Source of the DNA: Eukaryota sp. TZLM1-RC
Lineage: Eukaryota > Metamonada: BaSk clade
NCBI GenBank assembly: GCA_040285825.1
Contig: JAUPSS010000010.1
Location: forward strand, 930,001 to 994,000
Reading direction: 5' to 3'
DNA: 64,000 bases
Made by a program: the position numbers and the translations under genes. Each line of letters begins with the position of its first letter. Position 1 is the first letter of the stretch. The notes beneath the pieces are model-generated. The model saw only the letters and a program-made list of their open reading frames with translations. It searched no databases and was not told the origin of the DNA. This document shows positions 10,701 through 21,000 of this stretch, one piece after another.

Positions 10701-12971
10701 CCTGCAGTCAGTTCCATTGGGACAGGTGGGGAGATGAACAACATTTTCGGCATGTTTCTTGTCTTTCAAATTTGTGCATTTGTTGGGTAACTGGGGGCAA
10801 GGAAGTTTCAGAGTTTTAAGATCAGTAGCTACAAGATCAGTTTTCAACAGCGATGCACATTGATTGAGCTGGTCAGAAAATCCACTAAATACAATTGAAT
10901 CAAAAAACTTGTGGAAAACTGAAAGTACAAATGATAAAACAGTCATTGCACCAGGAATAGGGTTTCTAAAAGCTCCACAACCAAGAGGGCAAATCACCAA
11001 ATGAGTAATACCGTGTTTAATAGCAGCTAAAAAGACACAAGTCCAGCTCTTGTATAGCAATTGTAAATCATTAAAATGAACATAATCTTCACCAAAATTG
11101 TCAATTTCCACAATTTCAGGCTTTTCGGGTGCAGCAGTACTCAGAATGGTAACTTTTTGGGGGGTTTCAAGCAATTGACATCCAGTAGCTTCAGTTGTTT
11201 TGAAAATTTCCACATTTTCGGTAACTACAACATCAATATTAGCTGTTTTCCATGGGTATGCTACCCTTTGACCAGAAACTACCTGTCCACCGTACTGTTC
11301 AGCATCCAAAGCAGCGCCTAGAGTTGTTCTTCTGAAAAGTGATTCTTCCTGAGCACTGGCACCCATGAGATAACCACCACCAGGATGTTCCTCATTAGCC
11401 ATGTTGAGGACACCAACAACTGTATTCTTGTTATGTTTGATGGAAATAGCACATTCAAGACAGTCTTTGGGCATGGGCTGGACTGAAGCAGAACTTTTTG
11501 TTTCGACAGGTGGGAAACTATGGCTAATCAAATCATCAATCGAATAGAAATGGTTGACCATAGCGGGGACGTGAAGTTTAACTTCGTTAGATGTTTTTGT
11601 GTTTCCATCAAAAAGGGTATATTTGTTGCTTCTCACAGCATTGATTGTGTGTGCTTGAACAATACACAAGGCAAGTCTATACGAGCCATTGATATGTCTT
11701 CTGATGTTGCCCACATCAAGCTTAGAAAGAACTTGTATCATGTGATTTCCATACCTGTTGATCAAATCAGGATAGTATTTAGCTAGTGTAACGTGAGGTA
11801 CTTCATTTTTCAGCAACATTGGTAAAGGAAAGCCAAAATGGAAACGATTAACAAAAGCAACGTGTGATTCAGATTGAGAATTTAAACTAAAACAAGAATT
11901 CTCAGAAATTGGACATCTATTTTGTTGGGAGAGCAAGATTAACCGCCGGCCATGCGTAACTAACCAACACTTTTTTTCCTGGAGACCAAAGGTTGTGATT
12001 AGAGCAGCCTTTGCAAGCTTCAGATCAGTTTGCGGTACGATAGCGAGCTCCCAAGCATGATTAATCTTCAAATCAGATACAGCACCTCGATGGATGACCA
12101 CGATAAAGTCATGGATTTGCTGAGATGCGGAATTCAGTGATTGAGAGAGTTCCGCTCTGGATGATTTTGAAAAGACATTGAACTTGGCAATTGAAATTCC
12201 CCTTCTGTTCTCCCAGACAAATTGAACAAGGCAATCAGAAAGTTTAGATTGGAGTGACTTTTGAATACTGCTCTTGTTCCTACCACAAGGATAAATGACA
12301 GTCAACTCAATCTTCCCTTGATAGACATCAATTTTTTTCTCACTTGCACTAAGCCAAATCAGATTATCTTCCAGAATCTGATCTAGTGCGTGGACAGGTT
12401 CTACTTTTGTAACGTCAAATGTTACCTCAAAGAGTTGTGGGGAGATTTGTTGAACAGAAAAAGTACCTCCATCCTGAATAATCATCCTGGCAACCTCTTC
12501 TACACGATGCAGAGGAAAAGTATTTTGAGGCTGGAAATACAAAGCACAGGGAAAACTTGCATACTGAGCAACTTGGCTTTCAGGTATTCGGTTGTGGAAT
12601 ACATGGACTTTAACGTTGGTAAACTCGCCAATCCGAGGTCTGATCTGGGGTTGTTCCCAAATGCAACGTAGATTTTGATCTCCGATGTCCTTCTCTGTGA
12701 GAAACAAATAGCTTTCTGGTTCTGGTTCTGGTTTAGAAACATCACCTGAATCTGTGATATCGTGGTCATTATAGTCGGGATCGTCAGAACGATGTTCGAC
12801 ATGGTTTTCGGATTCAGAACTGCTATCATAAATTAGATTGTGAGGCTTGATAACCACATGGTTTACACCAGACAAATCATGTCCATGCTCGAAGGGAGCA
12901 CTTTGAACAGGGTCTGATACAGAAGATGCAACGCTCTGAGGTCTTGGTTGGGGGATATGTGTATTGTTCAT
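7791..12971 (-). CDS. PARG-type macrodomain protein with multiple PBZ zinc fingers
   Basis: One uninterrupted 1726-residue frame. The N-terminal ~490 residues are unassigned. A bacterial-type poly(ADP-ribose) glycohydrolase macrodomain lies at about 500-690; it carries the family signature GGG (531-533), seven residues, then QEE (541-543), so catalysis of PAR hydrolysis is expected. Eight PBZ-like fingers (C-x5-C-x6-8-H-x5-H pattern, e.g. CRYGAHC and CRHGTRC) follow at about 750-955. Residues 1080-1330 are an alpha/beta-looking region I cannot assign. About 1370-1500 resembles a FAMeT-like beta-sandwich. Three good PBZ fingers (CRFGSRC, CHRGENC, CKFGSKC) and one degenerate one lie at 1547-1645. 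The last ~45 residues contain an aromatic hydrophobic run (about 1682-1698) flanked by basic residues, either a tail anchor or translated GTTTT-rich low-complexity DNA. PBZ fingers bind PAR, so I infer a reader-eraser protein. Confidence 0.88.
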   Translation of the reverse strand: MNNTHIPQPRPQSVASSVSDPVQSAPFEHGHDLSGVNHVVIKPHNLIYDSSSESENHVEHRSDDPDYNDHDITDSGDVSKPEPEPESYLFLTEKDIGDQNLRCIWEQPQIRPRIGEFTNVKVHVFHNRIPESQVAQYASFPCALYFQPQNTFPLHRVEEVARMIIQDGGTFSVQQISPQLFEVTFDVTKVEPVHALDQILEDNLIWLSASEKKIDVYQGKIELTVIYPCGRNKSSIQKSLQSKLSDCLVQFVWENRRGISIAKFNVFSKSSRAELSQSLNSASQQIHDFIVVIHRGAVSDLKINHAWELAIVPQTDLKLAKAALITTFGLQEKKCWLVTHGRRLILLSQQNRCPISENSCFSLNSQSESHVAFVNRFHFGFPLPMLLKNEVPHVTLAKYYPDLINRYGNHMIQVLSKLDVGNIRRHINGSYRLALCIVQAHTINAVRSNKYTLFDGNTKTSNEVKLHVPAMVNHFYSIDDLISHSFPPVETKSSASVQPMPKDCLECAISIKHNKNTVVGVLNMANEEHPGGGYLMGASAQEESLFRRTTLGAALDAEQYGGQVVSGQRVAYPWKTANIDVVVTENVEIFKTTEATGCQLLETPQKVTILSTAAPEKPEIVEIDNFGEDYVHFNDLQLLYKSWTCVFLAAIKHGITHLVICPLGCGAFRNPIPGAMTVLSFVLSVFHKFFDSIVFSGFSDQLNQCASLLKTDLVATDLKTLKLPCPQLPNKCTNLKDKKHAENVVHLPTCPNGTDCRLRSSKSHSALFFHTKPCNHYANCLHHHMNPEHDALYEHAPSCRYGAHCQNFNQNHRASFYHRPSCPNGTNCPKKKKGCSYNHDKVQCPINNCVDLTLEHVNNFNHVRLAEDPFVDGSGPMVYERFVCRHGTRCTDKSPDHIKHFIHLNRLNCADKKCSSTDNNHLALYQHNNAPHPRAECDHRVACIKQHDPNHLQKFSHPSSKIFQIVGAMSPPPLSASHEINFYENAVKLGKFVIPAGTKSLPDNIADLTQFILGFKPTHRIKLKPFLSSLAHGNFYSLNFMKNKLSNPDAIESIARNHHRLHKFSNRSTVADYMAVVARNEFLKLNDQEIDVAAQQEMKKLLNLSTDLFLELDKLAADIAQAALTLNQQANSREVGIGYKKDRKLNTDHTVFTNLGPNTCHRYGPISVFFSDELSKHPASFVHLTAATYHYSLANFDKVFRGYIKLPPKTHTDERVRFYYSLIQNMGCIKASEVLAWDLARMVAQKQGVDVSSVTRQMCLDTIFSVDSHYTFECHLAPMIPFSYVRHILMPKSTFNELSAVAQQRLNDLNAVTPGFLVLSDGDVSSKEYLDLAFHLSTNREDDEQCSKGYSFVLTPQPSCKSLQLREVFNSGYPIRVAFKVNASTNFHLQIIADASGMCFSFNEGNVNVYNSTNIHDGQQIANQRLYFPSRMKELYIKFGLVINRDNGEIKLERIGAETAFKFPPLKFVYTELMSKSKEVHIGFKLNGDGYASFKEVFVNAAECHLHSAKSIADQTMKNVSTPTRNSRTRNTCKSTVRKSLCHNPWTCEYYYDGSKAKTLTGQTHLSKFAHICRFGSRCRDKGDASHCALFHHLEREECHRGENCPKVVDPRHRFQFSHGELPLIPYKCKFGSKCKNGNNPKCYRKFGHWEINSDPDGIAVPRLSGSTTSSNSILPKIGRGVKAFLLFVFWFICFVLFWFRRFCGLVWLGFSWRQKRNQIKKPKQK

Positions 12972-14062
12972 TGATAATGTGAATAATAAACAAAAATTTT
13001 GACACCCTCATCAACTAAACATACTGTATTACCATTTCTGTTGTTGCCATTGTCATCGAATTATAGCATGTCAAAGTGTCCAACTTGCTATGACTCGGAC
13101 AATGTATTTCTTGGTCAGTGTTTTTTTTATTTCAATCCTTCTAAATTATTCTTTTGAAACTTAGTCTCTGGTTTATGATGACGGACATTTCTTTGAATGT
13201 TTTGAATCTATCATACCATCAACCAGTACTAATCAAATGTAAATGTCATGTTCCTCAGCTTGTGAGCTACATATAAATAGAATTAATATAAAACAATAAT
13301 GATAATGTAGCTTCTGTTTGTTTCCACTGTGATTCCATCTAGAAAAAATTCGTTGCTTCTTTCAATTTTCTGCATTGAAATCATTTTTCTGGTGAACTGT
13401 CAACACCCTTGACCATTGCATTTCTGTCAATTCTCAGCCATCGATATTATTTATCTTTGTTAAATTGGTTCTTTGCATGAAGTTGGAAGCATTTTTACTA
13501 CAAAAATAAAGTAAATCACTTTTATCAACTATCCTACTTTCAGAGTTTAATATAACTATTTATTGCTTATAGAGCTTTACACGCTATGAGTGTTCCGATT
13601 CTTCTCTGAAATTCATCATTTTGAATTTGGGAACAACTCAAGAAAACGTAATTTGATTGTGTGCAACATGAGGCCTGTCATCCACCAAGAGATAATTGTT
13701 CTTTTCTTTCATTCGATCAACCTGCACTTCCAATGTGATCTTCTTTGTTTCATTGTTTCACATAAATTTCTCAAATGATGATGGTGTTCCGGCATTGTTT
13801 ACCTAACATTCTTCAACGCTTTTCCAGTTGGCTTATGTGCATGGTTTTCCATAAACTAGAATAAAACAGATGTTTGTGAGACAGAGTTAAGAAAATACAC
13901 AATTAAAATACAAAACTAGAATTTGAGCTAATGATCACGTGATGAAAAACGTGATACTTTCCAAAACAGGAAAGTCAGGTTTAGGTTTAGCTAACATTCC
14001 CTGTTTATCAACGAAGAAAGTTTGAAATCATTACTTTTTACAAACGGATAAGTTGTTGTAAA
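12972..14062. other. intergenic; possible tiny spliced zinc-ribbon ORF
   Basis: No ORF of convincing length. A plus-strand ATG at 13068 starts MSKCPTCYDSDN; a GT-AG gap of 61 nt (13104-13164) would join it in frame to a second exon (13165-13242) with DDGHFFEC, together 37 residues resembling a zinc ribbon. The donor is weak, so this is only a possibility. A block at about 13920-14000 shares GATCACGTGAT and TGATACTTTCC with the inverted block near 2255-2320. Confidence 0.3.
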
Positions 14063-14073
14063 TTTGTAGTCAA
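14063..14073. repeat. left imperfect TSD of A4 (TTTGTAGTCAA)
   Basis: Matches TTTGTAGACAA at 14291-14301 at 10 of 11 positions; these abut the two ends of fragment A4. Confidence 0.5.
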
Positions 14074-14290
14074 AACGAAAAACAATTGAAAGAGTTGATT
14101 TTTTATGGCGCTTTCGGATTCAGATTGCAAATATTAATAGATTACGTCAGTTTTTCAATTGAATTAGAGAAGCTTTAGCTAAACAGGGGACCGATCAACA
14201 TTTTTTAGATGAAATCTTGGTTCAACGATTTTCGTCCCAATCGTTATGAATTAATTTTATAAGTGCACAAGTTTAATAAATAAGAAAAAT
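14074..14290 (+). mobile_element. 3' fragment of a family A element (A4)
   Basis: The sequence matches the last ~215 bp of A1: the WRxRIQ-coding block (TTTTATGGCGCTTTCGGATT), the GAAGCTTTAGCTA segment and the 3' end with AATAAATA. It diverges from A1 more than A2 does, and its TSD has one mismatch, so it is an older 5'-truncated insertion with no coding capacity. Confidence 0.75.
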
Positions 14291-14301
14291 TTTGTAGACA
14301 A

Positions 14302-16185
14302 TTTTTGAATAGCAGTAGGCACGAAAATTTTTTACAGTTGCAATTCAATAATTAGTTTACTCGAGATCAGAACACAATCTCCAGGAGAGCAAAAGGACAC
14401 ATGATTCTGATATGGTGATAAGAAAGAGCATCATTTCAACATAGTATACTATCAAAACATTCTCCCTTTTTTGAGAAACGAAAGATAAATGAATTATTTG
14501 AATGTTTTGGTCAGAAAATAAAGAGTAATCCAATTGAGGCTATAGCTACTTACATTCTTCCAACATTATGTTATACAAAGTTGATGTAGAGCTTCTGCAT
14601 TGTTCCACTTGGACTGGGAAAAAATAGTGAAACCTATATCTACCATTAGTGCCTTGTTCTGTGGTTGAGCTGAAAATGATGTTTGCGTTTCCAAAACAAA
14701 GTTCCATAGTGTTGAAATAACACCAAAGGAAACATCAACAACCAATAACACTTCTTAATTTTTGAACAAAACTGCACAAATTGAAACATTTGTTCATATG
14801 GGTCAACATACAAATGTTTGAACACCCAGCCAATTGCTGCGATTGGCAAAGTGAATACAAGCATTATTGCAATTTGGTCATCTACAAAATACAATTAATT
14901 GTACAGTTGTGTGACATCTTTGTAATTAAGAAATTTGAACAAACAGGAACTCATTTCTGATAGAAAAAGTTAGAAAGTATGTGCTTTAATGAGTGTATTA
15001 TCACTTCAGCATGAAGCCAGAACCAGAGAAGTCATCATTTCAAATCTTGCAGCAAAAATAAAGTTAGTGAAATTCACAAAAAGGACACAAATGGCATCAG
15101 TTTGCTCGCAAAGCATTAAAAATTTAAAAACAGATATTTCTGTTGCTTTCAGCAATCCCATCCAGTCCAGAAAAAGCTGATAAAATTATTAAGATCAATG
15201 CCGTTATAAAAATCTTCTCATTTTTTGCTGTAATGATGTTATCATTTCCACACTTTGAAGTCAAGAGCAGGCTTTAATGGGCTGTTTCTCTTAAATGTAC
15301 TCTTTTTGCATGTTAATAGTACAACACAATCCAATCACAGGCAATTCTCTGCTACTAGTGATGACGCTAAAAGTTGAGATGTCTGAGTTATTCAAAGTTA
15401 ATGAATTGAATTTCAAGTTATAAATATATAATTGATCAACATATTGACCATTGACACTTTAAACAGTTTTCTAGGTTTTTTCTTTTTTTTAAGTATTTTA
15501 TTCCTTTATTATATTCTACTTTAAGGATAAATTTCAAATACAATCACCTCAATTGCTCATCTTCCCTGTAAATTTCATTATTGCATTAGTGGATCCACTA
15601 CTAACCTATTTATGGAGAACACTCATCAGAACTCAAAAATACATCATAAACTACATTGTTGATGACAAAATCTTTTTGTTCTACTTCATGAGGTCAATCA
15701 CTCCTCTATCTGATGATTCTACTTATTTACAACTCATCAGGCTCCGGTTTGAAAAGTGGTGTACTGGTTTTAACCTACTTTTAGCAACTTAACTTCAGTA
15801 TTAAAGTAAAGCTTAAAGTGCATAAAGAACTGTATGTATAAATTGATTACTTGGCCACTGAGATTGAACAATTAGAATAAGTTACTACTAAACCATAATG
15901 CTCCAAATAACACCCCTCAACAAATTCCAATAATAGCATTATTAACGATGCATTAAAATTTTTCTACATATTTAGATACAATTAAGTTATCATTTGAATT
16001 AATTTCTAAATCTCATTTAGTAATGATTTTAATATAACATACTCTATTATTAATTTTGCCTCTAGTAACCATTATTATTCGTTAAAAAATAAATTAAATA
16101 AAGAATTTTAATGTTAGAAATGATTCTACTTCTTTAAAGCAAATTGATGAAGCTTTTACGAAATTTAATATTAGATAACATTATC
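14302..16185. other. about 1.9 kb without an intact gene; possible decayed RT
   Basis: No supportable gene. The plus frame 15553-15792 contains a YIVDDKIFLF-like stretch followed 30 residues later by FEKWCTGFNLLLA, reminiscent of the RT catalytic box and the helix after it, but there is no second line of evidence. Other frames (14566-14894 minus, 14989-15180 plus) resemble nothing I know. Confidence 0.35.
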
Positions 16186-16344
16186 CATGCTTATCTTAGT
16201 CCACATTATGGCGGTTTAGGTTGGACAAAGGGCTCTATTCTGACTTCGTGTGCAATTATTAATAAATGCAGAAATACAATCTTTGAGTTTCCGAAAGATT
16301 TGCAGATTGGGAAGTTTTATTAATGACAACGCAAAGTTCCACTG
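16186..16344 (+). mobile_element. left part of older family A element A3, split by A2
   Basis: This matches the RT C-terminal GGLGWTK block of A1 from its CATGCTTATCTTAGT segment. It is interrupted by the antisense element A2 and resumes at 18538. A frameshift is already present before the interruption (TTTGAGTTTCCGAAAG lacks a base). Confidence 0.8.
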
Positions 16345-16358
16345 TTTTTGCATTAAAT
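16345..16358. repeat. left 14-bp target-site duplication of A2 (TTTTTGCATTAAAT)
   Basis: Identical to 18524-18537. The sequence belongs to A3, where one copy would be contiguous in uninterrupted relatives, so it records insertion of A2 into A3. Confidence 0.92.
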
Positions 16359-18523
16359 AATGTATTTATTGAATTTGCACACTTAATTAAATTAACTCAT
16401 AACTAATGGGACGACTATCATTGAACCAAGATTTCCTCTACAAAATCTTGATCTGCTTGCTGTCTAGCTAAAGCTTCTCTAATTCGATTGAAAAACCGAG
16501 GTAATCTATTAATAATGGCAAATTGAATCCGTGAACGCCATAAAAAAATATCAAATCTTTTCATTGTTTTTTCTTGCACCATTTTTTGGAAGTCATTCAA
16601 AAAAGTTTCTGCTTCAACTGATAATCTTCCATTTATCGAAAATGGGAAAGCAATAAAAACCAGCTGTGTATTTCTATCGACATTAGCCTCTTCAATATCT
16701 TTATCATATTTTCTATGTTTCTCTTTTGCTTTAAAATCCAGAGCAGCCACAGGATTAAGTTTTCTTCTGTGAACCAAAGTATCATTTGCAACATTACATG
16801 AGACAAAGTCAACAATAGCTTCAGAATTATCAATCCAATCACAGTATACATCACCTCTATCATCAGAACCAAAATTATTCAGAGAAAGTGTTTCCTTCAG
16901 CAGGGGCTCTTTGATACACGATATCCTTGCAGTTTGTGCCATATTGAAAACAGTGTCTCTAACAGCATCATGTAATGAAGAACGATAAGTTATCAATTTA
17001 GAGCAATTCAGAGCATGGCGCAAAGTGAGTTGAGATGAATTCGAACAAATACATTTTTCTTTTGATAATAATTGGTTAATGGGGATGTTCAAATATAATC
17101 TCATTTTTGTTACAAATGCTTCATTAGTGGCACACAATCCACATCTTCGTGGTACAATGGTTACAAAAAGTGAAGAATCTGACGACTTGTTTTCACAAAC
17201 ACCCTTTTCCAATAACAATGAGTGAAGATCTTGACTTAAAACAGCCGAGCTGCATGTATTATTATAAAGATCTTTTTCATACATTCCAGTCAATCGTTTC
17301 TGTAATGTTCGAAGAGTGTACTTCAAATTTAAAACATTTTTTTCTGGAATATTGCCATTGAATGATTGGGGAAAACATCGACCCCATTTTTCTACAGCAA
17401 TTTTTGAAATTTCTTCATTTAATGCAAAAACAGTGGAACTTTGCGTTGTCATCAATAAATCTTCCCAATCTGCAAATCTTTCGGAAGACTCAAAGATTGC
17501 ATTTCTGCATCCACCAACAAAAGCACACGAGGTAAGAATAGAAGCCTTCGTCCACCCTAAACCGCCATAATGTGGACTAAGGTAAGCATGATCTGGAATT
17601 TGAAACATTTTACATCCCAGTAATTGAGACAGAACTTTTGCACGTAACTCATTAAACTTCTGAGCCAAAGGTCTAGTGACGAGAGGATCTGTAGATCGAA
17701 ATATATGATTAAAATTGTAACTAAAACACAGTCTTATAATGGTAAATTTGATGTGTTTTTTTATATCTAAATTCATCATTCGGTCAATTTTGTCAGAAAT
17801 TGAGTTCAACTTTTCAAACAATTTTTTGGTAATTTCATCATTATTTCCTAAAAACGAACCCAAATGACGAATAGCATCAATTGAATATAATTTGGCTTGA
17901 ATTTCAATACCATCAACTATTGTGGAAACTGGAGAATTCGATAACAAAACACATTTAAGTAAATTAAGTCGGAGACCAATTTTGGTAAATAATTCTTTAA
18001 AACATACAGTTGCTTGTTTCGCAATATTTAAATCACCAATAAGCACAACATCATCCATATATGCAATCATTCCTTAGTGAAGGAAACATCTCTTGAATTT
18101 GCAGTAAAATAGGATGAATGGCCAAACAAAACAAAAGAGGTCCTAACGGATCTCCTTGCTTTACACCACTTAATGAACTCAAAATGTTATTACCAAAATG
18201 TAAATTAGAATATGTGCAATATGTTGATTGAAAATACGGTATTAATTCCGGCATATATTGCAATAGAGCACCATGGATACTGCGACGACTTAGTGAATTG
18301 AAAGCATTACTAAAATCCAATGACATACAAATATTGGATTCATTTTGGCGAAATAAAACATCAGTAGCAAATATCGCTGAAGAGACTCCATCTGTGGTAT
18401 TAATTCCATATTGAAAGGGTAATAAATTTTTTTGCTTTCTCATGGAACCTGCTTAAGCAACACGCAGAAAAAATATTTTGTAAGCTCTCAGAGACTGCAA
18501 TAGGACGAACATCCATTTTTGAA
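16359..18523 (-). mobile_element. family A element A2, inserted antisense into A3
   Basis: A 2165-bp minus-strand element bounded by perfect 14-bp TSDs. It is 5'-truncated inside the RT domain and has a complete 3' end (AATAAATACATT on its sense strand). It is the best preserved RT C-terminus/knuckle/RLE region in the window. Confidence 0.92.
16418..18523 (-). pseudogene. RT/RLE polyprotein fragment of A2 with one frameshift
   Basis: From 18443 the minus frame encodes DFSNAFNS and VKQGDPLGP; near 18070 one extra base (CTAAGGAATG where relatives have CTAAAAATG) shifts the frame just before YMDD. The second frame, 18070 to 16418, runs 550 codons without a break through YMDD, GGLGWTKAS, the CCHC knuckle and the RLE (RGDVYCDW, IVDF, KHRKYDK) to a stop at 16418. 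It lacks the N-terminal finger and the first RT blocks. Confidence 0.85.
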
Positions 18524-18537
18524 TTTTTGCATTAAAT
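18524..18537. repeat. right 14-bp target-site duplication of A2
   Basis: Exact copy of 16345-16358; the A3 reading frame resumes from here (ALNEEISKID). Confidence 0.92.
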
Positions 18538-19591
18538 GAAGAAATTTCAAAAATTGATGTAGAAAAATGGAGTCGATTGCTTTCCCCAATCATTCAATGG
18601 CAATATTCCTGAAAAGAATTCTTTTTTTAAATTTAAAATACACTCTTCGAACATTACAGAAACGATTAACTGGAATGTATGAAAATGATCTTTGTAATAA
18701 TATATGCAGCTCGGCTGTTTTAAATCAAGATCTTCATTCATTTTTATTGGAAAAGGGTGTTTGTGAAAACCAGTCATCAGATTCTTCACTGTTTGTAACC
18801 ATTGTATCACAAAGATTTGGACTGTGTGCTACTAATGAAGCGTTTGTAACAAAAATGAGATTATGTTTGAATATCCCCATTAATCAATTATTAAAAAAAA
18901 TTTAGTTGTTCGAATTCACCTCAACTCACTTTGCAGCATGCTCTGAATTGTTCGAAATTGATAACTTATCGTTCTTCATTACATGATGCTGTTAGAGACA
19001 CTGTTTTCAATATGGCACGAACTGCAAGAATATCGTGTATCAAAGAACCTCTGCTGAAGGAAACATTGTCATTGAATAATTTTGGTTCTGATGATAGAGC
19101 TGATGTATACTGTGATTGGATTGAGAACTCTGGAGCTTTTGTTGACTTTGTCTCCTGTAATGTTGCAAATGACACTTTGGTTCAAAGAAGAAAATTTAAT
19201 CCTGTAAGTGCTCTTGAATTTAAAGCTAAAGAAGAACATAGAAAATATGATCAAGATATTGAAGAGGCTAATGCTGATAGAAATAGACCACTTGTTTTTT
19301 TTGCTTTCCCATTTTCCATAAACGGAAGACTATCAGTAGAAGCAGGAACTTTTTTGAATGATTTCCAAAAAATGGTTCAAGAAAAAACCATGAAAAGATT
19401 TGATATTTTTTTATGGCGCTCTCGAATTCAATTTGCCATTATTAATTGATTGCCTCGGTTTTTCAGTCGAATTAGAGAAGCTTTAGCTAGACAGCAAGCA
19501 GATCAAGATTTTGTAGATGAAATCTTGGTTCCATGAATTTCGTCCCATTAGTTATGAATTAATTTAATTAAGTGTGCAAGTTCAATAAATA
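18538..19591 (+). mobile_element. right part of older family A element A3
   Basis: Continues A3 after the A2 insertion through the linker, knuckle and RLE. The coding frame is broken near 18600 and near 18900 (an extended A run) and by a TGA at about 19447 where A1 has an Arg-coding AGA. The RLE segment 18931-19449 is otherwise open with RADVYCDW, so Gly of the Gly-Asp pair is changed to Ala. The 3' end (TTCAATAAATA) lies only 50 bp upstream of the ATG of the next gene. Confidence 0.85.
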
Positions 19592-19640
19592 TTTTTATTG
19601 TAAAAAAACTATTCAGTTATTATTTTTTTACCCATTTCCA

Positions 19641-20321
19641 ATGCAAAGAGGATCCCTTTCACTTGTTGGGAGGTCTATCAAGACTCCTGCAGGTGGTCTC
19701 GCACGTTCTTCCAGTTCACACAACTACTCCTTTCCTGCTGCACGATCTTCACGTCCCTTATCAGCTTCTGTTACTTCCAAGATCTCAAACCCCAAACTAC
19801 ATCGCTCTCGCCCACATTCTTCGTTGCCCCGACTGGAAAACACATCTAAATCAGACCTTTTCCTCATTGGTAAATCCAATCCTTCTCGATCACTCTCTCC
19901 CTCTGAACAGTTACTCTTTCAGTCAATCCGCTCACGTGTTCTTTCTTCTAACTCAACGTCACCAACTCCCACCCCCACTTCTTCTCCTCCCCACGAACCT
20001 CCAACACCTCCCCTCTCTCCTAGTGAGACCACACCTACCCGTGGATGTGGTGGTAAAGCTCACCATAAGCTCGCCATATCCACTGATACTTCTCCTCTTA
20101 AGGATGACTCCCAACCCTCCTCCCCACTACCACAATCAAAGGCCTCCTCTCAGCTCTCTCACTTGATAACTAATACTGTCAACACTGGTTTATTTGGCTC
20201 TTTTGATGATGTTTTTAATGATTTACTCGGAATAGATGAGAATGATCCTGATGTGAATTGTATAGATTTGATGTTTTTAAAGATTAGGAAGTCAATGCCC
20301 CTGAGGTTAAAAAGGCAATAA
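19641..20321 (+). CDS. Ser/Pro-rich protein of unknown function
   Basis: From the ATG at 19641 the frame gives 226 residues (MQRGSLSLVGRS start). The frame is open further upstream to 19572, but that part reads into the 3' end of retroelement A3, so I prefer the internal ATG. About residues 1-170 are dominated by Ser, Pro, Thr and Arg, with LSPSE-type phosphorylation-like sites. The C-terminal ~45 residues (GLFGSFDDVFNDLLGID then FLKIRKSMPLRL) are amphipathic and could be a short binding helix. Domain and function are unrecognised. The codon use of the low-complexity part is C-rich, unlike the AT-rich C-terminus, a contrast also seen in the RCC1-like genes nearby. Confidence 0.6.
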   Translation: MQRGSLSLVGRSIKTPAGGLARSSSSHNYSFPAARSSRPLSASVTSKISNPKLHRSRPHSSLPRLENTSKSDLFLIGKSNPSRSLSPSEQLLFQSIRSRVLSSNSTSPTPTPTSSPPHEPPTPPLSPSETTPTRGCGGKAHHKLAISTDTSPLKDDSQPSSPLPQSKASSQLSHLITNTVNTGLFGSFDDVFNDLLGIDENDPDVNCIDLMFLKIRKSMPLRLKRQ

Positions 20322-20400
20322 TTAATTTTGAATTTTAATTAATTTTGAGTTTCAATTAATTTTGAATTTTAATTAATTTTGAATTTTAATTAATTTTATT
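20322..20400. repeat. AT-rich tandem repeat of about 20 bp
   Basis: The unit AATTAATTTTGAATTTT recurs about four times with small variants directly after the stop codon at 20321. It lies in the presumed 3' untranslated region. Confidence 0.8.
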
Positions 20401-21000
20401 ACTTTTTACTTTTTTTATTTGTATAGTTTAGTTTGTAATTTATTATTGTTTATTCATTTTATTCCTTCTCTTCTTTGTACTTTAGGTTGTGTCTATTGAA
20501 TTAAATGTATATGGCAATTTTTGTGCTTTTGAGCCTCAATAAAAAATATTCAATTCCACCAAATTTCATTTTTTTTTGAATTTTCTGCGTCTCTGCTAAG
20601 TTTTTTCACCAGAGGCGGATGCATCAAATTGTCCGATCATCAAAACAGTTTCAATTGTTTTGGTATCACAGATTTCATTCACAACAAAACAAAACAAAAC
20701 ATGAGGGATACAAAACATGCTTATTTACAATTATTAATGTCTCTTTAATTTAAGGTTCTCTCAACCAAAAATTAAGCATAATTCTGTAACCAGATTGCAG
20801 ATGTGTTGGAACCCTGGCAGTGCGAATCAACATTTCGAAAATATGATTTCAGCCTGGTCTGTAAAATTCAGTCATTGATTGGTTCTGTGTTATAGCAATC
20901 AAATAACATAGTGTGGATGTAGATGTAGATATGAGACTTAATACTATATACATGTACTCCATGTTCCATTTCCGAAACCAATGAATCATCAGGGAATACC
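20401..21000. other. intergenic, nothing recognised
   Basis: No ORF of note. It contains a polyadenylation-like AATAAA near 20538 for the gene upstream, an ACAAAACAAAAC run near 20690, and presumably the promoter of the following gene. Confidence 0.4.

Noticed and set aside
15553-15792. Independent RT family
   Set aside because: Only one VDD-like motif with no other RT block; kept as a remark in the gap entry.
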